NCBI GenBank assembly: GCA_007117785.1 | Contig: SKFV01000320.1 | Span: 1 to 5,422, forward strand | Direction: 5' to 3' | Origin: Pseudomonas sp. | Lineage (GTDB): Bacteria > Pseudomonadota > Gammaproteobacteria > Pseudomonadales > Pseudomonadaceae | Length of the DNA stretch: 5,422 nucleotides | In this document: positions 1 through 5,422 of the stretch, piece by piece | Numbering within the stretch: the stretch's first letter is position 1 | Layout of the letters: the number at the start of each line of letters is the position of its first letter | Made by a program: the position numbers and the translations under genes | Notes under the pieces: model-generated | What the model saw: the letters and a program-made list of their open reading frames with translations, nothing else | Database searches by the model: none | Told to the model about the DNA's origin: nothing

Positions 1-36
1 ATCGAAAAGATTTTTGAGCGCGTACAGGCACAATAA
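1..36 (+). CDS. cheY: CheY response regulator, 3' end only
   Basis: The first eleven codons read IEKIFERVQAQ followed by TAA at 34-36. The pattern 'EKIFER' matches the last helix of single-domain CheY proteins, which end shortly after this motif. The position directly upstream of cheZ agrees with the cheY-cheZ-cheA order of Pseudomonas-type loci. CheY is the diffusible regulator that, when phosphorylated by CheA, binds the flagellar switch. The phosphorylation site and all other diagnostic residues lie outside the window, so the call rests on eleven residues plus gene context. The gap to cheZ is only 21 nt and shows no terminator, so co-transcription with cheZ is likely. Confidence 0.85.
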   Translation: MEKIFERVQAQ

Positions 37-57
37 TCAAGCACTGGGGTACAGGTT

Positions 58-861
58 ATGGCGTTAAGTAAGGATCCCGGCCAGGCGACCGCTCAGGAGT
101 TTGAGAAATCACTCAAGGATAACGCGCAGCTGCTGGTTGAGTACCTGGAGCAGGGTAAGTTCGGCGAAGCCATTCTGGTGGTACATGCCATCAATCAGGC
201 ACGCGATCGCGGCCTCTACCATGAAGTTGGTCAGCTCACCCGCGCACTGCACAATGCGATCGTCAACTTCCAGCTGGATACCAGTCACGCCCTTGGTGAG
301 CAGGCAGTAGATGTTGAAGGGTCCAAGATTGCAGATGCCTCTGATCGGCTCGATTATGTGGTCAAACTGACTGAAAGCGCAGCCAACAAGACCATGGATC
401 TGGTTGACGAGACTGTGCCAGTAGCTGCCGATCTGGGGCAGCAGGCCGCCGCCTTGCGAGCTGACTGGCAACGGCTGCAGCGACGTGAAATGGCTGCAGA
501 AGAATTTCGTGACCTCTACCGACGCATGGGCGAGTTTCTCGAACAGACGGAGCAATCCAGCAGCCAGATCAGCAGCAACCTGAACGACATCATGTTGGCG
601 CAGGACTTCCAGGATCTTACCGGGCAGGTCATCAAACGGGTCACTACCCTGGTTCACGATGTCGAGGAAAGCCTGGTCAATCTGGTACGAATGGCCGGTC
701 ATGTCGACCGCATTGCCGGTATCAAGCACGATGAAAAACAACAAGAACAGAAAAAAACCTCTACTGGGGGTGAAGGTCCGCAGATTCATGCCGATAAAAG
801 AGAAGACGTTGTGTCGGGACAGGATGAAGTTGATGATCTTCTGTCCAGCCTTGGATTCTAG
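58..861 (+). CDS. cheZ: CheZ, phosphatase of CheY-P
   Basis: This 267-residue cytoplasmic protein dephosphorylates CheY-P and so ends the motor-switching signal. The core motif QDFQDLTGQVIKR spans residues 183-195. By alignment to E. coli CheZ, Asp186 and Gln190 correspond to the catalytic Asp143 and Gln147. The predicted body (about residues 70-215) is long amphipathic helix, as expected for the dimeric four-helix bundle. Residues 221-252 form a charged, Gln/Lys-rich flexible linker. The last 15 residues (SGQDEVDDLLSSLGF) are the conserved C-terminal helix that binds CheY. The protein is longer than E. coli CheZ (214 aa) but close to the usual Pseudomonas length. The ATG at 58 is preceded by GGGG at 46-49, and no better start is seen. 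The gene is intact and lies between cheY and cheA, 12 nt before the latter. Confidence 0.97.
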   Translation: MALSKDPGQATAQEFEKSLKDNAQLLVEYLEQGKFGEAILVVHAINQARDRGLYHEVGQLTRALHNAIVNFQLDTSHALGEQAVDVEGSKIADASDRLDYVVKLTESAANKTMDLVDETVPVAADLGQQAAALRADWQRLQRREMAAEEFRDLYRRMGEFLEQTEQSSSQISSNLNDIMLAQDFQDLTGQVIKRVTTLVHDVEESLVNLVRMAGHVDRIAGIKHDEKQQEQKKTSTGGEGPQIHADKREDVVSGQDEVDDLLSSLGF

Positions 862-866
862 GGGAG
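861..866 (+). promoter_or_regulatory. Ribosome binding site of cheA
   Basis: GGGGAG lies seven bases before the cheA ATG at 874 and shares its first G with the cheZ stop codon (TAG, 859-861). A ribosome ending cheZ therefore covers the cheA initiation region, which suggests translational coupling of the phosphatase and the kinase. The coupling is inferred from the spacing only. Confidence 0.75.
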
Positions 867-873
867 TGGGTGC

Positions 874-3186
874 ATGAGTTTCGATGCGGACGAGGAAATC
901 CTGCAGGACTTTCTGGTCGAGGCGGGTGAAATCCTCGAGCAGTTGTCCGAGCAGTTGGTTGAACTGGAAAATCGTCCGGATGATACCGATTTGCTCAATG
1001 CTATCTTTCGCGGCTTTCATACCGTCAAGGGTGGTGCGGGTTTCCTGCAACTCGATGCTCTGGTCGGTTGCTGTCATATTGCCGAAAACGTTTTCGACAT
1101 CCTGCGTAAAGGTGAGCGCCGGGTCACATCTGAACTGATGGATGTGGTGTTGCAGGCACTCGACAGCGTCAACAGCATGTTTGACGAGGTGCGTGAACGG
1201 CGTGAGCCGACGCCGGCCGATCCTGAGTTGCTTGCTGCCTTGTCGCTTCTGGCCCAGCCTGCATCCGCTGATGCGCCGGCCGCGGAGATCCCCGCTGCAT
1301 CGGCTGAACCTGATGTCGAAGCGGCTCCGTCCGATGACAGCACGGCAACCTCTCCCGAGGGTGATATTACCGACGATGAGTTCGAGCAGCTTCTCGATGC
1401 CCTTCACAAGCCGGATGCAGGGGGTGCTCAAACGGTCGACGCCTCAGCGGCCAGTCCGGCTGAGAGCGACGAAATTACCGATGATGAATTTGAAGCCCTG
1501 CTCGATCAGTTGCACGGGTCGGGCAAACCCCCGGTCGTAAAAGCTGCCCCGGCAGCGCCACCTGCGTCAGCCGCAGCCAGCAACAATGACGATATCTCTG
1601 AAGATGAATTCGAGGCCCTGCTTGATGAGTTGCACGGCAGTGGTAAGCCCCCGGCTGCTGCGCCTGCGGCTGCAGAGAAGCCGGCCAGCAAGCCGGCCGT
1701 CGAGACTGCCGGGGATGATATCAGTGATGACGAATTTGAAGCTCTGCTTGATGAGTTGCACGGCAAAGGTAAAGGTCCCGGAATTGATGCGGAAACCAGC
1801 GCTCCGACTGTGCCAGCAGACAAGCCGGCAGACAATCCGGCAGACAAGCCAGCTGCCAAGTCCGAATCTGCAGTCAAGGCGACACCGAAAGCTGAGAAGC
1901 CATCAGTGCCGAAGCCAGAGCCAAAACCTGCTGCCAGGCCTGCTGCACCCCCGGCTGCCGAGAAAAAACCGGTAGCCAAGCCAGCTGCTGGCAACGGGGC
2001 CAGTGAAGCGCCTGCCGTGGATGCCACTGTGCGTGTGGATACTGCGCGGCTGGACGAGATCATGAATATGGTCGGCGAGCTGGTGCTGGTGCGTAACCGG
2101 CTGGTACGCCTGGGTGACAGCAGTAACGACGAGCAGTTGAGCAAGGCGGTCAGCAATCTGGATGTGGTAACTGCCGATCTTCAGTCCTCAGTGATGAAAA
2201 CCCGCATGCAGCCGATCAAGAAGGTCTTCGGCCGCTTTCCGCGTGTTGTTCGCGATCTTGCACGCAACATGAAAAAAGAGATCAACCTGGAGCTGATCGG
2301 CGAAGAGACCGATCTGGACAAGAATCTGGTTGAGGCCCTGGCTGATCCACTTGTTCACCTGGTGCGCAACTCGGTCGATCATGGCATCGAGATGCCCGAT
2401 GAGCGCGAGCAGGCGGGTAAGCCGCGTACCGGCAAGGTAGTGCTCGCCGCCGAACAGGAAGGCGACCATATTCTGCTGACCATCACGGACGATGGCCGCG
2501 GTATGGATGCGGACGTGCTGCGCGCGAAGGCAGTCGAGAAGGGCATGATGGACAAGGATGCTGCCGAGCGTCTGAGCGAGAACGAGTGCTTTAACCTGAT
2601 TCTGGCTCCGGGTTTCTCGACCAAGACGGAAATCTCCGATGTGTCCGGTCGTGGTGTTGGCATGGATGTGGTCAAGACCAAGATTTCCCAGCTCAACGGC
2701 ATCATCAATATCGAATCGACCAAGGGCAAGGGCTCGCGGATTGCCATCAAGGTGCCGCTGACGCTGGCGATCATGCCAACCCTGATGATCATGCTGGCCG
2801 ATCAGGCGTTTGCCTTGCCACTGGTCAACGTTAACGAGATCTACAGTCTTGATCTGTCGCGGACCAACGTGGTTGATGGTCAGGAAGTCATCATCGTACG
2901 TGACAAGACGCTGCCGCTGTTCTATCTCAAGCGCTGGTTGCTGCCAGGTGTGAATGATACCTCGGACAATTCAGCGGCCAGTGTGGTAATAGTGTCCGTC
3001 GGCACGCAGAAGGTTGGCTTTGTGGTTGACCAACTGGTTGGCCAGGAAGAGGTCGTGATCAAGCCTTTGGGTCGTATGCTGCACGGTACTGCGGGTATGG
3101 CTGGCGCGACTATTACCGGTGATGGACGCATTGCCCTGATTCTGGATATTCCGGGCCTGCTCAAGCGTTATGCCCGTCGTGGCTGA
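874..3186 (+). CDS. cheA: CheA, chemotaxis histidine kinase with repeat-bearing linker
   Basis: This 770-residue cytoplasmic kinase autophosphorylates under receptor control and passes phosphate to CheY and CheB. The P1 (Hpt) domain covers about residues 1-110, with the phosphorylated His49 in FHTVKGGAGF. Residues about 115-385 are Ala/Pro/Glu/Lys-rich, apparently disordered, and show no recognisable folded P2 domain. Four acidic motifs lie in this stretch, at 164-178, 200-214, 240-254 and 282-296. P3 dimerisation starts near Val386 (VRVDTARLDEIMNMVGELV). The P4 ATPase domain follows from about 445, with N box HLVRNSVDHGIE (495-506), G1 DDGRGMD (539-545), F box LAPGFSTK (577-584) and G2 GRGVGMD (592-598). 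P5, the CheW-like receptor-array domain, runs from about 632 to the end. All catalytic motifs are present. The start is supported by GGGGAG at 861-866. P2 is usually what binds CheY and CheB, so its role here may fall to the linker motifs (inference). Confidence 0.97.
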   Translation: MSFDADEEILQDFLVEAGEILEQLSEQLVELENRPDDTDLLNAIFRGFHTVKGGAGFLQLDALVGCCHIAENVFDILRKGERRVTSELMDVVLQALDSVNSMFDEVRERREPTPADPELLAALSLLAQPASADAPAAEIPAASAEPDVEAAPSDDSTATSPEGDITDDEFEQLLDALHKPDAGGAQTVDASAASPAESDEITDDEFEALLDQLHGSGKPPVVKAAPAAPPASAAASNNDDISEDEFEALLDELHGSGKPPAAAPAAAEKPASKPAVETAGDDISDDEFEALLDELHGKGKGPGIDAETSAPTVPADKPADNPADKPAAKSESAVKATPKAEKPSVPKPEPKPAARPAAPPAAEKKPVAKPAAGNGASEAPAVDATVRVDTARLDEIMNMVGELVLVRNRLVRLGDSSNDEQLSKAVSNLDVVTADLQSSVMKTRMQPIKKVFGRFPRVVRDLARNMKKEINLELIGEETDLDKNLVEALADPLVHLVRNSVDHGIEMPDEREQAGKPRTGKVVLAAEQEGDHILLTITDDGRGMDADVLRAKAVEKGMMDKDAAERLSENECFNLILAPGFSTKTEISDVSGRGVGMDVVKTKISQLNGIINIESTKGKGSRIAIKVPLTLAIMPTLMIMLADQAFALPLVNVNEIYSLDLSRTNVVDGQEVIIVRDKTLPLFYLKRWLLPGVNDTSDNSAASVVIVSVGTQKVGFVVDQLVGQEEVVIKPLGRMLHGTAGMAGATITGDGRIALILDIPGLLKRYARRG
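1363..1761 (+). repeat. Four-copy acidic motif array in the CheA linker
   Basis: Four in-frame copies of a 15-residue motif, consensus D-I-(T/S)-D-D-E-F-E-A-L-L-D-(E/Q)-L-H, occur at 1363-1407, 1471-1515, 1591-1635 and 1717-1761. Their starts are 36, 40 and 42 codons apart. Copies 2 to 4 continue with G-x-G-K; copy 1 is the most divergent (EQLLDALHKPD). The spacers are Ala/Pro-rich and not conserved. Copies 3 and 4 share a perfect 22-nt identity (1618-1639 and 1744-1765), which points to a fairly recent duplication or to gene conversion. Each copy would form one short amphipathic acidic helix. From memory, Pseudomonas CheA linkers carry similar motifs, so the motif is not new, but four copies are worth comparing across relatives. 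Confidence 0.92.
1813..1860 (+). repeat. 12-bp tandem repeat encoding PADK units in CheA
   Basis: Four consecutive 12-nt units (CCRGCAGACAAK-like; the last is diverged to CCAGCTGCCAAG) encode PADK-PADN-PADK-PAAK, residues 314-329 of CheA. Because the unit is a multiple of three, copy-number change would keep the frame and only alter linker length. The tract lies between the fourth acidic motif and P3, in a Lys/Pro/Ala-rich, net basic segment. No function is evident beyond spacing. Confidence 0.9.
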
Positions 3187-3277
3187 TATCGCCGTTTCCA
3201 CCAGGCGAACTGCTGCGGGTTGAGTAACGGTTTCAGGGCCTGGCTTGCACCGGCCCGCACAGTGATTGGGAGATGGT
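3187..3277. other. cheA-cheB intergenic gap
   Basis: This 91-nt stretch is the longest non-coding gap in the window. It holds the cheB ribosome binding site at its right end. It also holds two mutually exclusive weak inverted repeats: GGGCC 3236-3240 with GGCCC 3252-3256 (11-nt loop), and TGCGGG 3214-3219 with CCCGCA 3254-3259 (34-nt loop). Neither is followed by a T-run, so this is not a convincing terminator. I see no clear sigma-70, sigma-28 or sigma-54 promoter. The second pairing ends nine bases before the cheB Shine-Dalgarno and could affect mRNA structure there, but that is speculation. Confidence 0.6.
3268..3272 (+). promoter_or_regulatory. Ribosome binding site deciding the cheB start
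   Basis: GGGAG lies five bases before the ATG at 3278. The in-frame TTG at 3266-3268 overlaps this Shine-Dalgarno and has no good one of its own, so 3278 is the better start. It gives MAVKVLVVDDSG, with the usual short lead into the receiver domain. Confidence 0.85.
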
Positions 3278-4396
3278 ATGGCGGTCAAGGTACTGGTGGT
3301 GGACGATTCTGGATTCTTCCGCCGCCGGGTCACGGAAATTCTCGCCGGTGATGTGCAGATCGAAGTTGTCGGTACAGCCACCAACGGCAAGGAAGCAATC
3401 GAAAAGGTCCAGTCATTGCGGCCTGACGTTATCACCATGGATTATGAAATGCCGGTGATGGACGGCATTACTGCGGTCAAGGAAATCATGCAACGCTTCC
3501 CTACGCCGGTGCTGATGTTCTCTTCCCTGACCGACGAAGGTGCCCGCGTCAGCCTGGATGCGCTGGAAGCCGGGGCGGCGGATTACCTGCCAAAGAATTT
3601 TGAAGATATTTCGCGCAATCCCGACAAGGTGCGCCAGTTGCTTTGCGAGCGTGTGCATACCCTGGCGCGGACCAACCGGCATTCTCTCGGTCTCAGCGGC
3701 CCCAGCCGCAGTTCGGCTCCGGCCACCACTAAGGCGCCCGCTACCGGGTTGCGTCGGCCGCTGAGTGAGCCTGTTGCGCCGCGCAAAGAGGCACCGCCAG
3801 CCCCGCGACAGTCCAGTAGTCCGCCACCGCGCAAACGCCAATACAAGCTGGTCGCCATTGGCACTTCGACAGGTGGCCCGGTTGCTTTGCAGAAAGTACT
3901 TACGCAATTGCCAGCCAATTTCCCGGCGCCGCTGCTCCTGGTGCAGCATATGCCGGCAGCCTTCACCAAGGCGTTTGCCGAGCGCCTGGACAAGCTGTGC
4001 AAGATTCATGTCAAGGAAGCTGAAGACGGCGATATCCTGCGCGTCGGCACAGCCTTGCTGGCGCCGGGCGGAAAACAGATGATGCTTGATGGCAGGGGTA
4101 CAGTGCGCATCCTGCCGGGTGATGAGCGCCTGAATTACAAGCCCTGCGTGGATGTCACCTTTGGCTCTGCAGCCAAGTCGTTCCAGGACAAGGTGTTGGC
4201 GATTGTGCTCACAGCTATGCGCGCAGACGGTCCAGAAGTTGCGCGCATGCTCAAGCAGGCTGGCAGTCAGGTGTGGGCGCAGGACGAGGCCAGTTGTGTG
4301 ATCTACGGTATGCCCATGGCCATTGCCAAGGCGAATCTGGCCGATGGCATCTACAGTCTGGATGATATCGGCCGTTACCTGGCGGAGTTGGGCTGA
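3278..4396 (+). CDS. cheB: CheB, receptor methylesterase with receiver domain
   Basis: This 372-residue cytoplasmic enzyme removes methyl groups from (and may deamidate) glutamates on chemoreceptors, resetting sensitivity after CheA phosphorylates it. The receiver domain spans about residues 1-125, with acidic pair Asp9-Asp10, phospho-acceptor Asp55 (TMDYEMP), Ser82-Ser83 and Lys106. A Pro/Ser/Arg-rich linker covers about 130-187. The esterase domain follows from about 189, with catalytic Ser197 (GTSTGG), His224 (VQHMP) and Asp317 (ADG), matching E. coli Ser164, His190 and Asp286 in order and spacing. The loop around Asp317 reads LTAMRADGPEV. Many CheB proteins have glycines at the A, R and V positions, so activity may be altered; the triad itself is intact. 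The gene lies 91 nt after cheA and overlaps motC by one base. An upstream in-frame TTG at 3266 is disfavoured because it overlaps the Shine-Dalgarno. Confidence 0.96.
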   Translation: MAVKVLVVDDSGFFRRRVTEILAGDVQIEVVGTATNGKEAIEKVQSLRPDVITMDYEMPVMDGITAVKEIMQRFPTPVLMFSSLTDEGARVSLDALEAGAADYLPKNFEDISRNPDKVRQLLCERVHTLARTNRHSLGLSGPSRSSAPATTKAPATGLRRPLSEPVAPRKEAPPAPRQSSSPPPRKRQYKLVAIGTSTGGPVALQKVLTQLPANFPAPLLLVQHMPAAFTKAFAERLDKLCKIHVKEAEDGDILRVGTALLAPGGKQMMLDGRGTVRILPGDERLNYKPCVDVTFGSAAKSFQDKVLAIVLTAMRADGPEVARMLKQAGSQVWAQDEASCVIYGMPMAIAKANLADGIYSLDDIGRYLAELG

Positions 4397-4398
4397 TG
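4394..4398 (+). promoter_or_regulatory. Stop-start overlap cheB/motC (TGATG)
   Basis: The cheB stop TGA (4394-4396) shares its A with the motC ATG (4396-4398). GGAG at 4384-4387, inside cheB, gives eight-base spacing. The arrangement is typical of translational coupling and ties stator subunit synthesis to the chemotaxis enzyme before it. Confidence 0.85.
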
Positions 4399-5136
4399 GA
4401 TATCCTCAGTATAATTGGTGTCATTCTGGCCTTTGTGGCCATTATTGGCGGCAATTATCTTGAGGGTGGCCATTTGGGTGCCCTGCTCAATGGCCCTGCT
4501 GCGGTCATTGTACTCGGGGGTACTCTGGGGGCCGCTTTTATTCAGACGCCGCTACCCATTTTCAAGCGCTCGCTGGTTATCGCGCGCTGGATCTTTGTGC
4601 CGCCGCCTCAGCGCTTGCAGGAAGGCATAGTTCGCATAATCGAATGGAGCACTACGGCGCGCAAGGAGGGCCTGCTCGGGCTGGAAAGCCTGGCTGATCT
4701 GGAACCTGACCCCTTTGTGCGCAAAGGCCTGCATTTGCTGGTCGATGGCAATGAGCCGGAAGCCTTGCGCAGCATTTTGGAGGTTGACCTGATCACCCAG
4801 GAAAGCCGCGACCTGATGGCGGCCAAGGTGTACGAGAGTATGGGTGGTTATTCGCCAACCATTGGTATTATTGGTGCGGTAATGGGTTTGATTCATGTCA
4901 TGGGTAATCTGGCTGACCCCTCCGCGCTGGGTAGCGGGATTGCGGTTGCCTTCGTGGCGACCATCTATGGCGTAGCACTGGCCAACCTGTTTCTGTTGCC
5001 GATGGCCAACAAGCTCAAGTCCGTGGTCATGCAGCAATCACGTTACCGTGAGATGTTGCTGGAAGGTTTGCTATCCATTGCCGAAGGCGAAAATCCGCGC
5101 GCCATTGAAATGAAGCTTGAGGGCTTCCTGGAGTAG
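4396..5136 (+). CDS. motC: MotC, MotA-like flagellar stator subunit
   Basis: This 246-residue inner-membrane protein is of the MotA/TolQ/ExbB type and forms the proton-driven stator with MotD. Four hydrophobic segments are seen at about residues 3-20, 33-50, 155-172 and 182-202, with a large cytoplasmic loop (about 52-150) between the second and third. In that loop Arg89 and Glu97 (in RKEGLLGLE) align with MotA Arg90 and Glu98, which contact FliG. Pro154 (YSPTIGIIGAVMG) and Pro202 (LLPMANK) align with the functionally important MotA Pro173 and Pro222. The start codon overlaps the cheB stop (TGATG), with GGAG at 4384-4387, so translation is probably coupled to cheB. I prefer MotC over MotA because of its place behind cheB and the motD that follows. 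Pseudomonas species usually encode a separate MotAB pair elsewhere. Confidence 0.94.
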   Translation: MDILSIIGVILAFVAIIGGNYLEGGHLGALLNGPAAVIVLGGTLGAAFIQTPLPIFKRSLVIARWIFVPPPQRLQEGIVRIIEWSTTARKEGLLGLESLADLEPDPFVRKGLHLLVDGNEPEALRSILEVDLITQESRDLMAAKVYESMGGYSPTIGIIGAVMGLIHVMGNLADPSALGSGIAVAFVATIYGVALANLFLLPMANKLKSVVMQQSRYREMLLEGLLSIAEGENPRAIEMKLEGFLE

Positions 5137-5139
5137 GTC

Positions 5140-5422
5140 ATGCGTCGTCGAATGCGGCCCGAACCGGAAAACCACGAACGCTGGTTGGTGTCCTACGCTG
5201 ATTTCATCACCCTGTTGTTTGCCTTTTTTGTCGTCATGTATTCGATTTCCTCGGTGAACGAAGGCAAGTACAAGGTGTTGTCGGATACTCTGCTCGGCGC
5301 ATTCAACCACCCACCACGAGCGATCCAGCCGATTCAGGTGGGGGATGAGATACCGCTCGGTAGCCATGGCAGGGAATTTACCGAGAGTGACAGTGGTGAT
5401 GGTGACGGCCAAAGTGAAGCTG
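5140..5422 (+). CDS. motD: MotD, MotB-like stator subunit, 5' part
   Basis: The first 94 codons of an open frame run off the right edge without a stop. Residues 1-14 are basic and charged (MRRRMRPEPENHER), as in the cytoplasmic N-tail of MotB proteins. One membrane segment follows at about residues 16-36 in the motif WLVSYADFITLLFAFFVV. Asp21 aligns with the essential proton-binding Asp32 of E. coli MotB. Residues 37-54 (SISSVNEGKYKVLSDTLL) would be the plug and periplasmic start. The visible end turns acidic and Gly/Ser/Asp-rich (residues 83-94), probably a linker; the OmpA-like peptidoglycan-binding domain would lie outside the window. The ATG at 5140 has GGAG at 5130-5133, overlapping the motC stop. 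An in-frame ATG at 5152 is a weaker alternative. It would pair with MotC to form the stator. Confidence 0.92.
   Translation, partial: MRRRMRPEPENHERWLVSYADFITLLFAFFVVMYSISSVNEGKYKVLSDTLLGAFNHPPRAIQPIQVGDEIPLGSHGREFTESDSGDGDGQSEA

Noticed and set aside
109..1431. A 440-codon open frame on the - strand, opposite cheZ and the start of cheA.
   Set aside because: It lies opposite two firmly identified genes and its translation shows no recognisable domain. The codon bias of the + strand genes readily leaves this antisense frame open. A conserved frame with synonymous constraint in relatives would be needed to revive it.
1506..2156. A 216-codon open frame on the - strand with a Ser/Ala/Gly-rich product.
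   Set aside because: It mirrors the Ala/Pro-rich linker of cheA; the low complexity comes from the repeats on the + strand.
3236..3249. A sigma-54-like promoter in the cheA-cheB gap (GG near 3236 and TTGCA at 3245-3249).
   Set aside because: The GG and GC elements are separated by nine bases where ten are required, and the rest of the -24 element does not match.
3236..3256. A rho-independent terminator between cheA and cheB.
   Set aside because: The stem is only five base pairs with an 11-nt loop, and no T-run follows.
3266..3277. A TTG start giving CheB four extra residues (MGDG).
   Set aside because: The TTG overlaps the Shine-Dalgarno that serves the ATG at 3278 and has no good binding site of its own.
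3413..4009. A 198-codon open frame on the - strand inside cheB.
   Set aside because: It lies opposite the receiver, linker and esterase coding sequence with no domain or start signal of its own.
4251..5037. Open frames on the - strand opposite the cheB end and motC.
   Set aside because: They lie opposite motC and cheB coding sequence, show no recognisable domain, and have no supporting start context.

Overview
The window is a stretch of a flagellar chemotaxis operon from a gammaproteobacterium, most likely Pseudomonas or a close relative. The assignment rests on the gene order cheY-cheZ-cheA-cheB-motC-motD, all on the + strand. This is the order I recall for the main flagellar chemotaxis cluster of Pseudomonas, where parA/parC-like genes and cheW normally follow. 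The proteins also read as Pseudomonas-type, for example the CheZ tail, the 'EALLDELHG' motifs in the CheA linker, and a MotC/MotD stator pair instead of MotA/MotB. Species cannot be fixed from this sequence alone. No mobile element, tRNA, rRNA, CRISPR array or sign of recent transfer is visible.

Layout. Positions 1-36 hold the last 11 codons of cheY. A 21-nt gap leads to cheZ (58-861), the CheY-P phosphatase. Twelve nucleotides later cheA starts (874-3186); it encodes the histidine kinase, with a very long disordered linker in place of a recognisable P2 domain. A 91-nt gap, the largest here, precedes cheB (start chosen at 3278, not the upstream TTG at 3266), the receptor methylesterase. cheB and motC overlap by one base (TGATG at 4394-4398). 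motC is followed three bases later by motD, which runs off the right edge.

How the genes work together. Receptor arrays control CheA autophosphorylation. CheA passes phosphate to CheY (motor switching) and to CheB (receptor demethylation, adaptation). CheZ removes phosphate from CheY-P. MotC and MotD form a proton-driven stator that supplies torque to the same flagellum. The tight spacing suggests a single transcript that extends beyond both edges.

The feature most worth a second look is the CheA linker. It carries four copies of an acidic amphipathic motif at 36-42 residue intervals. The motif resembles the CheY-binding tail of the neighbouring CheZ, so the array may be a multivalent CheY/CheB docking device replacing P2. 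A 12-bp tandem repeat sits just downstream. A second point is a set of glycine substitutions around the catalytic Asp of CheB. The rest looks like an ordinary, intact core chemotaxis locus.
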